Shown in pieces: positions 37,636 to 45,832 of a DNA stretch of 64,000 nucleotides. The position numbers and the translations under genes were made by a program. Origin of the DNA: Flavobacteria bacterium BBFL7 (GTDB taxonomy: Bacteria; Bacteroidota; Bacteroidia; Flavobacteriales; Flavobacteriaceae); the NCBI GenBank assembly GCA_000153385.1, contig CH672374.1:1089039-1153038 (forward strand). Reading direction: 5' to 3'. The first letter of the stretch is position 1. Every line of letters begins with the position of its first letter. The notes under the pieces are model-generated. The model made no database searches. It saw nothing but the letters and a program-made list of their open reading frames with translations, and was not told where the DNA came from.

Positions 37636-37793
37636 TTACATTCAAATAAGTTAATACATCATAACATAAAACCAAATCAGCACATTCATTACTTAGGTTA
37701 ACTGACCAGATTCCAAATATTTTAAAACATCGATGAAATACACTGTTAGATAGCTAAATCGTCGTTTTTTAAGGCTTTTAACTAATCTAATTC

Positions 37794-37801
37794 TATATTT
37801 G
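37794..37801 (+). promoter_or_regulatory. -7 box upstream of the hybrid histidine kinase
   Basis: TATATTTG, 31 bases before the proposed ATT start at 37833; matches TAnnTTTG. The rest of 37636-37832 shows no terminator or repeat that I can recognise. Confidence 0.4.
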
Positions 37802-37832
37802 ATGGTTAGCAAATAAGTAATTTATCTCTCCA

Positions 37833-40127
37833 ATTAATAAAATACTACTAATATGCACCCTTTTTATGGGTGGATTATGCCTCGCGCAAAGCGATGACGA
37901 TCTCTCGTTGTCAATTAATAGTCAGCAAATTGCCGTTGAAGCGATGCTAGAAAAAGCACGTCTTGCACTTCAAAAAACAGACTATGAAAAAGCTCAGAAC
38001 ATCGTATCTAGTGCTGTAGAAATAGCAAAAGATTCTTCATTGTTTGCGAGTACACAGTTGGTTCAAGCAGAGTATTATTTAATTTGTAATCAATTACAGC
38101 AAGCAGAGCTTAAGCTTCAAGATGTTGAACAACTAATACCTGAAAAATCAGACAGTCAGATCAGGTTATATCTTTTAAAATCAGATCTTTTTATTAAAAG
38201 TAAAAAGTTTATTGATGCAGATCAATTATTAAATAGCGCTAAAATACTAATACAAAACTCTAACAATCAAGAGTTAAAAGCCATTCAGCTATTTTTAAGA
38301 GCACAGCTTAATCTAGAAACTAAGAACCTATATGAAACTGTGAATGGTTTTAGAAGTGTTATACCGTTACTACAAAAACAACAACTACATTTCTATGAAT
38401 CTAGAGCTACTCTAGGGCTTGCTAAAGCTTATTTTGAAAAACAAGAACTAGATGAAGCAAATGCTGCTACTAATGAAGCTTTAAGTATTAGTAAAACATA
38501 TGGTTTTATAACAACAGAATTAGAAACATACAGCCTTAAATCTTCAATCGCACGAGCACAAGGTGATTACCAGAAAGGTCTCGAATACATGGATCGCTAT
38601 ATAGAACTTAAAGAGTCCGTAGTGAAAAATGGTGACACAGGTAACGCACTCGCTTTAAGAAATAAAGAAAATGAAAGTCTAAAAGTAGAACTTGCTAAAA
38701 AGCAAAAAGATCTAGACAGACATGACTACACTAATATTCTATTCTTTGTATTACTGACTCTATTGTCTTTATTAACCATGTCTCTTTTTAAAAACAATAA
38801 ATTTAGACTGCGAGCCAATAAGACTTTAATTGTTAAAAATAAATCGTTAATAGAAGAACGCGATCGTGCACAAGACGCTGCTAAAATTAAAGCTGATTTC
38901 CTATCAACGATTACTCATGAGCTTAGAACGCCTATGTATGCCGTGACAGGACTTACTCACTTGCTATTAGAAAACACTCCTAGATCAGATCAAAAAGAGC
39001 ACTTAGAGACTTTACAATCGTCTGGTGAATACTTACTCTCTTTAATTGACAACATTCTCAATTTTAATAAACTTGAAGCTAATAAGGTAGAGCTTGAGTC
39101 CATACCTTTTAGTCTCAAAAAACGCATTCAAGACCTGACCACCTCATTAGAAGGTCAGTCTAAAGATCGTAATAATCGTCTTCAACTAGAGTTTGATGAT
39201 GCAATACCTAGTCGTATCAATGGTGACCCAGTAAAAATCACCCAGATACTTATCAATCTTATAGGAAATGCAATTAAATTCACACAGAACGGTAATATCT
39301 GGATTAGGGCAAATCGAGTTAAACAAATAGATAATCGATGTTTAATAAGATTTGAAGTAGAAGATAACGGTAAAGGAATATCAGAAGAAAAACAAGTCGC
39401 AATTTTTGAAAATTTTGCACAAGAAGAATCGAGTACGACTAGAGAATATGGTGGTACCGGTTTAGGACTTGCTATTGTTAAAAACTTGGTTGAACTTATG
39501 CAAAGTGATATAAAACTCGATAGTAAATTAGGCCGTGGTAGTATCTTTTCTTTTGATATTTGGTTTGATCTTCCAGACTCTAATAAATTCTATGACGATT
39601 ATCAACCAGTGCAGCCTGCTATCAAATCCAATAAAAACAAAGTAGAAGAAGTTGTTTTTCCTTCAGAACCACCTATCGAAATTGTAGAAACGGCAAGCAC
39701 AAATCCTATAAATGAAGTCTTAAGTGAGAAGCCTCTTGCACCTGGTGAACACCTAGAGAAAAAAATCCTTGTTGTAGAGGATAATAAAATTAATCAAATG
39801 ATCACGCGTAAAATTCTAGAAGGAAAGAATTTTAACTGCGATGTAGCAAATCATGGTGCTGAAGCTTTACAAAAAGTTCAAGAAACAGAATACGATCTGA
39901 TTTTAATGGACATACACATGCCAGTAATGGATGGTAAAAAAGCAACTACTGAAATACGTAAAGTAAATAGAGAAATCCCAATCATTGCCCTAACAGCAGT
40001 GACCTTAAATGACTCAGAAAAAGAATTGTATCAAATAGGCTTTGACGATATTATTCCTAAACCATTTAAAATGGATGAGTTTTTTGAAAAAATACAAAAA
40101 GCATTTACCAATTACCAAGTACTATAA
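37833..40127 (+). CDS. Hybrid sensor histidine kinase/response regulator with TPR sensor
   Basis: One-protein two-component system. The TPR-rich sensor region (about 20-280 from the ATG at 37866) is followed by one membrane helix (about 289-308, NILFFVLLTLLSLLTMSLF). Then come HisKA with phosphoacceptor His in STITHELRTPM (about 351), HATPase (NLIGNAIKFTQNG; DNGKGIS; GGTGLGLAI), a linker, and a receiver domain (VVEDNKINQMI; LILMDIHMPVMDG, Asp about 682). The first ATG in frame is 37866. Only a start at the ATT at 37833 gives a full signal peptide (NKILLICTLFMGGLCLAQ), which the topology needs. Convergent with lpxK, 6-base overlap. Target genes unknown; it lacks a DNA-binding domain. Confidence 0.85.
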   Translation: MNKILLICTLFMGGLCLAQSDDDLSLSINSQQIAVEAMLEKARLALQKTDYEKAQNIVSSAVEIAKDSSLFASTQLVQAEYYLICNQLQQAELKLQDVEQLIPEKSDSQIRLYLLKSDLFIKSKKFIDADQLLNSAKILIQNSNNQELKAIQLFLRAQLNLETKNLYETVNGFRSVIPLLQKQQLHFYESRATLGLAKAYFEKQELDEANAATNEALSISKTYGFITTELETYSLKSSIARAQGDYQKGLEYMDRYIELKESVVKNGDTGNALALRNKENESLKVELAKKQKDLDRHDYTNILFFVLLTLLSLLTMSLFKNNKFRLRANKTLIVKNKSLIEERDRAQDAAKIKADFLSTITHELRTPMYAVTGLTHLLLENTPRSDQKEHLETLQSSGEYLLSLIDNILNFNKLEANKVELESIPFSLKKRIQDLTTSLEGQSKDRNNRLQLEFDDAIPSRINGDPVKITQILINLIGNAIKFTQNGNIWIRANRVKQIDNRCLIRFEVEDNGKGISEEKQVAIFENFAQEESSTTREYGGTGLGLAIVKNLVELMQSDIKLDSKLGRGSIFSFDIWFDLPDSNKFYDDYQPVQPAIKSNKNKVEEVVFPSEPPIEIVETASTNPINEVLSEKPLAPGEHLEKKILVVEDNKINQMITRKILEGKNFNCDVANHGAEALQKVQETEYDLILMDIHMPVMDGKKATTEIRKVNREIPIIALTAVTLNDSEKELYQIGFDDIIPKPFKMDEFFEKIQKAFTNYQVL

Positions 40128-41090
40128 TTCAGGGCTTGAACCAATAAACTTCATCTTCATAGGCAGATAATATACATTTGGAAGATTCCATTGTGATAAT
40201 CTGGTATAATCTTTCTCTGTAGTAATCACAAAATTTTGAGCATCGATGGTATTAATCTCGCTTTCGCGAAAGCGATGATGATCACTATATTGCAAATGAT
40301 CAACTTTAAATCGTTTCTCTAAAAACCTTACAAAAAGCAATGGTTTTGCGATACCTGTAACAGCTGTTATTCTTTGGTGATTGATGTGATCTAATGCTAT
40401 AGAATTCTTCAAATTGTGAACCTTCTCATCATATGATATAGTAGAAAAGTATACATTCTGATGAGTCAAAGGATTAAGCTTTTGCTTTATACTATCCATT
40501 TCCTTAATAGAGATATTATCTGGACATTTAGTTACTACAATTATATGAGCGCGTCCAGCACCTCTTCTAGATTCTCTTAAATTCCCTGCAGGTAATAAAT
40601 AGTCGTCGACATATAATCTATCATAACTGGTAAGTAAAATATAGCAATTTGCTTTAACATATCGATGCTGGTAGGCATCATCTAGTAATATGATATCAAG
40701 AGAATGGTCTTTTAATAATTTTTCGATTCCATCAACACGTTTTTCACATACAGCACTGGTGATGGAGTCCCCATATTTTAATTTGATTTGTAATGGCTCA
40801 TCTCCTACTAGGCTTGCTGTATGATTTTTATTAATCTCAATATAACCGGTAGTTTTTCGACCATAGCCACGACTCAAGATTGCAACACGCTTTTCATGAT
40901 GATGCTCTATTAACCACTCGATCATAGGAGTCTTACCTGTTCCACCTGTACTTAAGTTACCTACTGCTATAATAGGTATATCAAAGGATTGTTGTTTGAT
41001 ATAATGATTATCAAAAGCCCAATTACGGACTCTAGTCACACCATCATATAAGACAGAAAAGGGAAATAATAAATTTCTTAGCGATTGCAT
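40122..41090 (-). CDS. lpxK: Tetraacyldisaccharide 4'-kinase
   Basis: Lipid A synthesis: phosphorylates the 4' position of the tetraacyldisaccharide. P-loop is VGNLSTGGTGKTPMIEWLIE; then LSRGYGRKTTGY, VGDEPLQIKLK, LDDAYQHRYV and DYLLPAGNLRESRRGAGRAHIIVVTK. 322 aa with a short N-terminal membrane-associated part. The palindrome at 40259-40274 reads RFRES near the C-terminus. Divergent from the Nif3-like gene. Confidence 0.95.
   Translation of the reverse strand: MQSLRNLLFPFSVLYDGVTRVRNWAFDNHYIKQQSFDIPIIAVGNLSTGGTGKTPMIEWLIEHHHEKRVAILSRGYGRKTTGYIEINKNHTASLVGDEPLQIKLKYGDSITSAVCEKRVDGIEKLLKDHSLDIILLDDAYQHRYVKANCYILLTSYDRLYVDDYLLPAGNLRESRRGAGRAHIIVVTKCPDNISIKEMDSIKQKLNPLTHQNVYFSTISYDEKVHNLKNSIALDHINHQRITAVTGIAKPLLFVRFLEKRFKVDHLQYSDHHRFRESEINTIDAQNFVITTEKDYTRLSQWNLPNVYYLPMKMKFIGSSPEL
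40259..40274. repeat. 16-bp palindrome, exact copy
   Basis: CGCTTTCGCGAAAGCG in lpxK, read as RFRES on the minus strand. Confidence 0.9.
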
Positions 41091-41137
41091 GTTTCAAAAG
41101 TAGGTTAATTTTATCTTTAGCTTTTTAAATTATATTC

Positions 41138-42229
41138 ATGAAAATTCAAGACGTTCTAACCTATATTGAAGAATTAGCACCTAGATATTATGCTGAAGAT
41201 TTTGATAATACTGGTTTATTAACCGGTAATTCTCAAGATGAGGTCAATGGTGTACTCGTGACTTTAGATTGTTTAGAGAATGTTGTAGATGAAGCAATAG
41301 CAAAAAATTGTAATCTGATCGTTGCCTTTCATCCCATTATATTTAGTGGTCTTAAAAACATAAGACCAGATGATTATGTTAAAAGAGCTGTCATAAAGGC
41401 TATTAAAAATGATATTTCCATATATGCGATCCACACAGCCTTAGATAATGCAAAAAATGGAGTTAGCTATCGGATGGCAAGAGAATTAGGTTTAGAAAAC
41501 ATATCTACTTTAATACCACAAAAAGGCATTATTAAAAAACTAGTCACCTATGTGCCTGACAAAAATTTTGAAATAGTTAAAGAAGAGCTTTTTAAGGCTG
41601 GCGCAGGTAAATTAGGTAATTATGAGCAATGCAGCTATAGTGTTGATGGAACTGGCACATTTTTAGGAAATGAAGAAAGTAATCCTATAATCGGACAAAG
41701 AGGTAATCGATCCACTTTATCAGAAAAACTTTTATCTGTAACATACCTGCCACACTTAGAGTCAAAAATCATTAAAGCCTTATTTAATAGTCATCCTTAC
41801 GAAGAAATTGCTTACGAAATTTCAACTTTAGATAACAAATACGCACATATAGGCATGGGAGCTATTGGAGAATTTAAAGATGAGTTAGACATCAAAAAAT
41901 TCTTAGAACTAGCTAAGGATGTTTTTAAGACTGGTGTGGTACGACATTCCAACACAAAAGTTGAAAAGATTAAAAGTGTAGCATTATTAGGTGGTTCAGG
42001 TGCTTTTGGAATTAAAAACGCAATACAATCAGGTGCAGACGCTTATCTAACAGCAGATTTAAAATATCACGACTTTTTTCAAGGTGAGTCCATTCTTTTA
42101 TGTGATGTGGGACATTATGAAAGCGAACAATTTACAAAAAACCTTTTACACGAATATCTTAGCAAAAAATTTAGTAATTTTGCAATCCTTTGTGCAGATG
42201 CGCAAACAAACCCTGTAAACTATTATTAA
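41138..42229 (+). CDS. Nif3-like dinuclear metal centre protein (YbgI/YqfO family)
   Basis: 363 aa of the long YqfO type with a central inserted domain. The N-terminal half shows LAPRYYAEDFDNTGLLTGN, VTLDCLENVVDEAI, IVAFHPIIFSGLK and IYAIHTALDNAKNGVS with metal-binding His/Asp. The C-terminal half has VALLGGSGAFGIKNAIQSGADAYLTADLKYHDFF and DVGHYESEQF. Sometimes annotated as GTP cyclohydrolase I-like, but the activity is unproven. 4 bases before the coiled-coil gene. Confidence 0.9.
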   Translation: MKIQDVLTYIEELAPRYYAEDFDNTGLLTGNSQDEVNGVLVTLDCLENVVDEAIAKNCNLIVAFHPIIFSGLKNIRPDDYVKRAVIKAIKNDISIYAIHTALDNAKNGVSYRMARELGLENISTLIPQKGIIKKLVTYVPDKNFEIVKEELFKAGAGKLGNYEQCSYSVDGTGTFLGNEESNPIIGQRGNRSTLSEKLLSVTYLPHLESKIIKALFNSHPYEEIAYEISTLDNKYAHIGMGAIGEFKDELDIKKFLELAKDVFKTGVVRHSNTKVEKIKSVALLGGSGAFGIKNAIQSGADAYLTADLKYHDFFQGESILLCDVGHYESEQFTKNLLHEYLSKKFSNFAILCADAQTNPVNYY

Positions 42230-42233
42230 ACAG

Positions 42234-43013
42234 ATGGCAAAAAAGACTGAAGCTACTGTAGAAGATAAGCTTAGAGAGCTTTACAATCTACAATTAATCG
42301 ACTCCAGAATAGATGAGATTCGCAATGTGCGCGGTGAATTACCTCTTGAGGTAAAAGATCTAGAGGATGAAGTGGAAGGATTAAACACTCGTGTGGTTAA
42401 GCTTAGCGCTAAACTTGAAGAACTTAATGAATCTATCAAGGATAAGAAAAATAGAATCGAAGAATCTAAATCTCTTATCAAAAAGTATACAGAGCAACAA
42501 AAGAATGTACGTAACAATCGTGAGTTCAACTCTCTTTCTAAAGAAATTGAATTTCAAGAGCTAGAAATTGAGCTTGCAGAAAAGCACATTCGTGAATTTA
42601 AAGCTCAAATAGAGCAGCAAAATGAAGTTGTAGATGCTAGCAAAGAACGTATGTCACAACGTTCTGAGCACTTAAAGCACAAAAAATCTGAACTAGAAGA
42701 AATTCTGAAAGAGACAGAAAAAGAAGAGCAAGCTCTTATGAAGATGTCTGTAGATCATGCTACTACTGTCGAGCCTCGATTGATAAAAGCTTATACACGT
42801 ATTAGAACTAGTGTACGTAATGGCCTTGCCGTTGTACCTATTGAGCGTGGAGCTTCAGGTGGATCTTATTTTACTATACCACCGCAAGTACAAGTTGAAA
42901 TAGCTAGTCGTAAAAAGATTATTACTGATGAGCATTCAGGCCGTATACTTGTTGACGCAGCTCTTGCTGAAGAGCAAGTAGAAGCTATGGAAAAAGTGTT
43001 TGCTAAGTTGTAG
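42234..43013 (+). CDS. Coiled-coil protein of the C4 zinc-ribbon family, zinc cysteines absent
   Basis: 259 aa. Long antiparallel coiled coil (about 10-180; RELYNLQLIDSRIDEIRNVRGELPLEVKDLEDEVEGLNTRV...). The C-terminal module aligns with the zinc ribbon of this family (RGASGGSYFTIPPQVQVEIASRKKIITDEHSGRILVD). The four cysteines expected there are replaced by Ser, Ser, Asp and Ser. The Nif3-like gene directly upstream is its usual partner in Bacteroidetes. Role unknown, possibly nucleic acid binding. Confidence 0.8.
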   Translation: MAKKTEATVEDKLRELYNLQLIDSRIDEIRNVRGELPLEVKDLEDEVEGLNTRVVKLSAKLEELNESIKDKKNRIEESKSLIKKYTEQQKNVRNNREFNSLSKEIEFQELEIELAEKHIREFKAQIEQQNEVVDASKERMSQRSEHLKHKKSELEEILKETEKEEQALMKMSVDHATTVEPRLIKAYTRIRTSVRNGLAVVPIERGASGGSYFTIPPQVQVEIASRKKIITDEHSGRILVDAALAEEQVEAMEKVFAKL

Positions 43014-43034
43014 ACTTAATAACCTATTATATAG

Positions 43035-43069
43035 AAATCCCTTATCTAGTTATAGATAAGGGATTTTTT
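43035..43069 (+). terminator. Intrinsic terminator after the coiled-coil gene
   Basis: Perfect 14-bp stem (AAATCCCTTATCTA / TAGATAAGGGATTT), 4-base loop, T run. Confidence 0.93.
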
Positions 43070-43133
43070 ATTTAACTAGGTTTTAATAAATCTACTTCCT
43101 TCATCAAGTAATTTTACCATCAAATACTTAATT

Positions 43134-43772
43134 ATGAAGTTGATCAGCACATTTATATTCATTGTCCTAGCCTCTACCTGCAATACACCTATTGAAAAGA
43201 AAGCTGTTCAAAAAGAAATAACTCCTATAGAAGTTAGCTCTCAAGATGGTTTTGAAAGGGCATATTTTGCAAGTGGTTGTTTCTGGTGTGTTGAAGAAAT
43301 ATATGAAAGCGTTGAAGGCGTTGAGGAAGCTATTTCTGGTTATAGTGGAGGAAATACTGATAATCCGACTTATAGAAATCATGCAGATCATGCAGAAGCT
43401 AACGAAATTATATACGATCCAAATGTGGTAAGTTTTAAAACCTTAGTAGATGTATACTTTGCATCGCAAAATATTGAACAAATAAACGGTCAAGGTCCTG
43501 ATATCGGAAAATCCTATCGCAGTATAGTATTTTACCAAAATGATAAGCAGAAGAAAATCATAGAAGAAAAAATTAACTCATTAACCAATCAAGGATTAAA
43601 AGTAGCCGCAGAAGTGAAAAGCTTTCAAAAATTTTGGATTGCCGAAGATTACCATCAAGATTATGCAAAATTGCATCCTAATCAGGGCTATATACAAGGC
43701 GTATCCATACCGCGATGGAGAAAGTTTGCCTCTAAAATGCCTGATGTAATTAAATCATCGATTAATCATTAA
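43134..43772 (+). CDS. msrA: Peptide-methionine (S)-S-oxide reductase, secreted
   Basis: Reduces methionine S-sulfoxide in proteins. Catalytic motif ASGCFWCVEEIYESVEGVEEAISGYSGG, then ADHAEANEIIYDP and YHQDYAKLHPNQGY. The N-terminus (MKLISTFIFIVLASTC) is a signal peptide, possibly for a lipoprotein although the lipobox is atypical, so it acts outside the cytoplasm. 212 aa. Single gene. Confidence 0.93.
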   Translation: MKLISTFIFIVLASTCNTPIEKKAVQKEITPIEVSSQDGFERAYFASGCFWCVEEIYESVEGVEEAISGYSGGNTDNPTYRNHADHAEANEIIYDPNVVSFKTLVDVYFASQNIEQINGQGPDIGKSYRSIVFYQNDKQKKIIEEKINSLTNQGLKVAAEVKSFQKFWIAEDYHQDYAKLHPNQGYIQGVSIPRWRKFASKMPDVIKSSINH

Positions 43773-43817
43773 GAAACTCTTTATTAAACAATTAAAAATA
43801 TAAACAGAGTTAGAAAT

Positions 43818-43847
43818 TTGTTTCCTAACAGAATTTCTTTACATTTA
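43818..43847 (+). promoter_or_regulatory. Promoter of the asn leader-asnB unit
   Basis: TTG at 43818-43820, a 19-base gap, TACATTTA at 43840-43847, 7 bases before the leader ATG. An inverted repeat (AGAAATT at 43812-43818, AATTTCT at 43832-43838) surrounds the spacer and might be an operator. Confidence 0.55.
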
Positions 43848-43854
43848 CAGTGTT

Positions 43855-43905
43855 ATGATAAAAAATAATAATATCAGATTTAATAATAATTCTTTACTCA
43901 CGTAA
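43855..43905 (+). CDS. Asparagine-rich leader peptide of asnB
   Basis: A 16-codon ORF encodes MIKNNNIRFNNNSLLT. Six of 16 residues are Asn, in two AAT-AAT-AAT runs (43864-43872 and 43882-43890). It lies between a good promoter and an intrinsic terminator directly ahead of asnB. The same arrangement precedes trpE (Trp) and hisG (His) in this window. Inference: ribosomes stall on Asn codons when charged tRNA-Asn is low, and this prevents termination. Confidence 0.8.
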   Translation: MIKNNNIRFNNNSLLT

Positions 43906-43932
43906 AGTAGTATCTGGTATTTTAAAAAATTC

Positions 43933-43962
43933 AAAAGGTCTACTTCACAGTAGGCCTTTTTT
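43933..43962 (+). terminator. Attenuator terminator of asnB
   Basis: GGTCTACT (43937-43944) pairs with AGTAGGCC (43949-43956), loop TCAC, six T after it. The alternative partner is GTAAAGTAG at 43902-43910, over the leader stop codon, which can pair with CTACTTCAC at 43940-43948 (8 of 9 bases) and would break the terminator. Confidence 0.85.
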
Positions 43963-43980
43963 CATTTAAATAATTTAATT

Positions 43981-45645
43981 ATGTGTGGAATAGTAGGGAT
44001 GTTTCAGCTGAAAAAAGACAGCCAAGAGCAAAGAGAAAAAGTTTTAGAATTATCAAAAAAATTAAGACATCGTGGACCAGACTGGTCTGGAATTTATTGT
44101 GGAGATAAAGCTATACTAGCTCATGAACGATTAACAATCGTCGACCCACAATCTGGTGGACAACCATTATATAGTCCAGATGGTAAAATTGTACTTGCTG
44201 TTAACGGAGAAATTTACAATCATCAGAAAATACGTAATCATTATAAAGATACTTATGAATTCAAAACTAAAAGTGATTGTGAGGTAATTCTAGCACTTTA
44301 TCAAGATAAAGGAGTGGATTTTATGGATGAGCTTACAGGTATGTATGGATTTGCATTATATGATAGTGATAAAGACGTTTTCTTATGTGCACGAGATCAT
44401 CAAGGGATTATACCTTTGTATTACGGAACTGATGATTTGGGGCAATTTTATGTGGCAAGCGAGCTTAAAGCTTTAGAGGGAACTTGCAATGAGATAGCTC
44501 CATTCCCACCAGGTCATTATTACTATAGTGAAACAGGTGAATTTGTAAAATGGTACAACAGAGAATGGAAAGATTATGATGCAGTAAAAGACAACACCAG
44601 CTCTGTAGCAGATCTTAAACAAGCTATGGAAGACTCTGTACACAGACATTTAATGAGCGACGTCCCTTATGGGGTTTTATTATCTGGTGGTCTAGATAGC
44701 TCTATAGTAAGCGCCGTTGCAAAAAAATATGCAGCAAAACGTATAGAATCAGGTGATAACAAAGAGGCCTGGTGGCCTCAGTTACATTCATTTGCCATAG
44801 GTTTAGAAGGAAGTCCTGATCTAGCAGCAGCACAAGAAGTTGCAGATCATATAGGCACTGTACATCACAGTGTGAATTTTACCATTCAAGAAGGATTGGA
44901 CGCTATTAAAGATGTAGTATATTACCTAGAGACATATGACGTCACCACCATTAGAGCATCTACTCCTATGTACTTACTGGCTCGAGTAATTAAATCCATG
45001 GGAATTAAGATGGTTCTTTCTGGAGAAGGCAGCGATGAAATCTTTGGTGGTTATCTTTATTTCCATAAGGCGCCTAATGCAGAAGAATTTCATAAAGAAA
45101 CAGTACGCAAACTAGATACATTACACCTTTACGATAATCTTAGAGCAAATAAGTCGCTAGCCGCATGGGGAATTGAAGGTCGTGTGCCTTTCCTAGATAA
45201 AGAGTTTATGGATGTTGCCATGAGACTAAATCCTGAAGATAAAATGTGTGGCGGCGGCAAAATGGAAAAACATATCCTCAGAGAAGCATTTGAGGATTAC
45301 CTACCTCATAGTGTAGCCTGGAGACAAAAAGAACAATTTAGTGATGGTGTAGGATATAGTTGGATCGATACATTAAAAGAAGTTGTGAACGATGTAGTAA
45401 CTGATGATATGATGGAAGCTGCACCCTTCAAATTTAAAATCAATCCTCCAAAAAATAAAGAAGAATACTATTATCGCAGTATTTTTAGTGAGCATTTCCC
45501 TAGCGACACAGCAGCAAGTTGTGTTCCTTCTTTAAAATCTGTTGCTTGTTCCACACCAGTAGCACTAGAATGGGATGAAGCTTTTAAAAATATGAACGAT
45601 CCTTCAGGTCGTGCGGTAAGTGGTGTACATGATGAAGGATATTAA
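43981..45645 (+). CDS. asnB: Asparagine synthase B (glutamine-hydrolysing)
   Basis: Makes asparagine from aspartate, glutamine and ATP. Class II amidotransferase with Cys2 nucleophile (MCGIVGMF), then LRHRGPDWSG, HERLTIVDPQSGGQPL and VNGEIYNH. The synthetase domain has the ATP motif YGVLLSGGLDSSIVSA and MVLSGEGSDEIFGGYLYF. 554 aa, the same length as E. coli AsnB. Starts 18 bases after the attenuator. No terminator is visible between it and the trp leader. Confidence 0.96.
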   Translation: MCGIVGMFQLKKDSQEQREKVLELSKKLRHRGPDWSGIYCGDKAILAHERLTIVDPQSGGQPLYSPDGKIVLAVNGEIYNHQKIRNHYKDTYEFKTKSDCEVILALYQDKGVDFMDELTGMYGFALYDSDKDVFLCARDHQGIIPLYYGTDDLGQFYVASELKALEGTCNEIAPFPPGHYYYSETGEFVKWYNREWKDYDAVKDNTSSVADLKQAMEDSVHRHLMSDVPYGVLLSGGLDSSIVSAVAKKYAAKRIESGDNKEAWWPQLHSFAIGLEGSPDLAAAQEVADHIGTVHHSVNFTIQEGLDAIKDVVYYLETYDVTTIRASTPMYLLARVIKSMGIKMVLSGEGSDEIFGGYLYFHKAPNAEEFHKETVRKLDTLHLYDNLRANKSLAAWGIEGRVPFLDKEFMDVAMRLNPEDKMCGGGKMEKHILREAFEDYLPHSVAWRQKEQFSDGVGYSWIDTLKEVVNDVVTDDMMEAAPFKFKINPPKNKEEYYYRSIFSEHFPSDTAASCVPSLKSVACSTPVALEWDEAFKNMNDPSGRAVSGVHDEGY

Positions 45646-45660
45646 AAAAATGTTAGATAC

Positions 45661-45691
45661 TTGTAGGTTTAACTATCCATACTTACTTTTA
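45661..45691 (+). promoter_or_regulatory. Promoter of the trp operon
   Basis: TTG at 45661-45663, 20-base gap, TACTTTTA at 45684-45691, 8 bases before the trp leader ATG. Confidence 0.55.
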
Positions 45692-45699
45692 CACTCTAT

Positions 45700-45753
45700 A
45701 TGAAAAACACAAATCATACATGGTGGTGGAAATATACAGCTCAACAGCCGTAA
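45700..45753 (+). CDS. trpL: trp leader peptide
   Basis: A 17-aa ORF, MKNTNHTWWWKYTAQQP, has three consecutive TGG codons at 45721-45729. It sits between a promoter and a terminator in front of trpE, the classic position of a TrpL attenuator peptide. Confidence 0.9.
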   Translation: MKNTNHTWWWKYTAQQP

Positions 45754-45776
45754 AGTCACCCGTATGTTTATATAAC

Positions 45777-45806
45777 AAAAGGTCTGCTTAACGGCAGACC
45801 TTTTTT
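45777..45806 (+). terminator. trp attenuator terminator
   Basis: GGTCTGC (45781-45787) pairs with GCAGACC (45794-45800), extended by A and T runs. The segment CCGTAAAG (45748-45755), over the leader stop codon, can pair with CTTAACGG (45787-45794) with one mismatch. ACC at 45758-45760 can pair with GGT at 45781-45783. Together these make an antiterminator. Confidence 0.88.
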
Positions 45807-45832
45807 ATTTTATCAATTTTTAGAAACCTCAT

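Noticed and set aside
37636-37832. A small gene or RNA between gap and the hybrid kinase
   Set aside because: No frame with convincing codon use, no hairpin with a T run; only a possible -7 box was found.
43812-43838. Inverted repeat AGAAATT/AATTTCT as the msrA terminator
   Set aside because: The 13-base loop, A-T-only arms and lack of a GC stem make it a poor terminator; it overlaps the asn promoter and is better treated as a possible operator.
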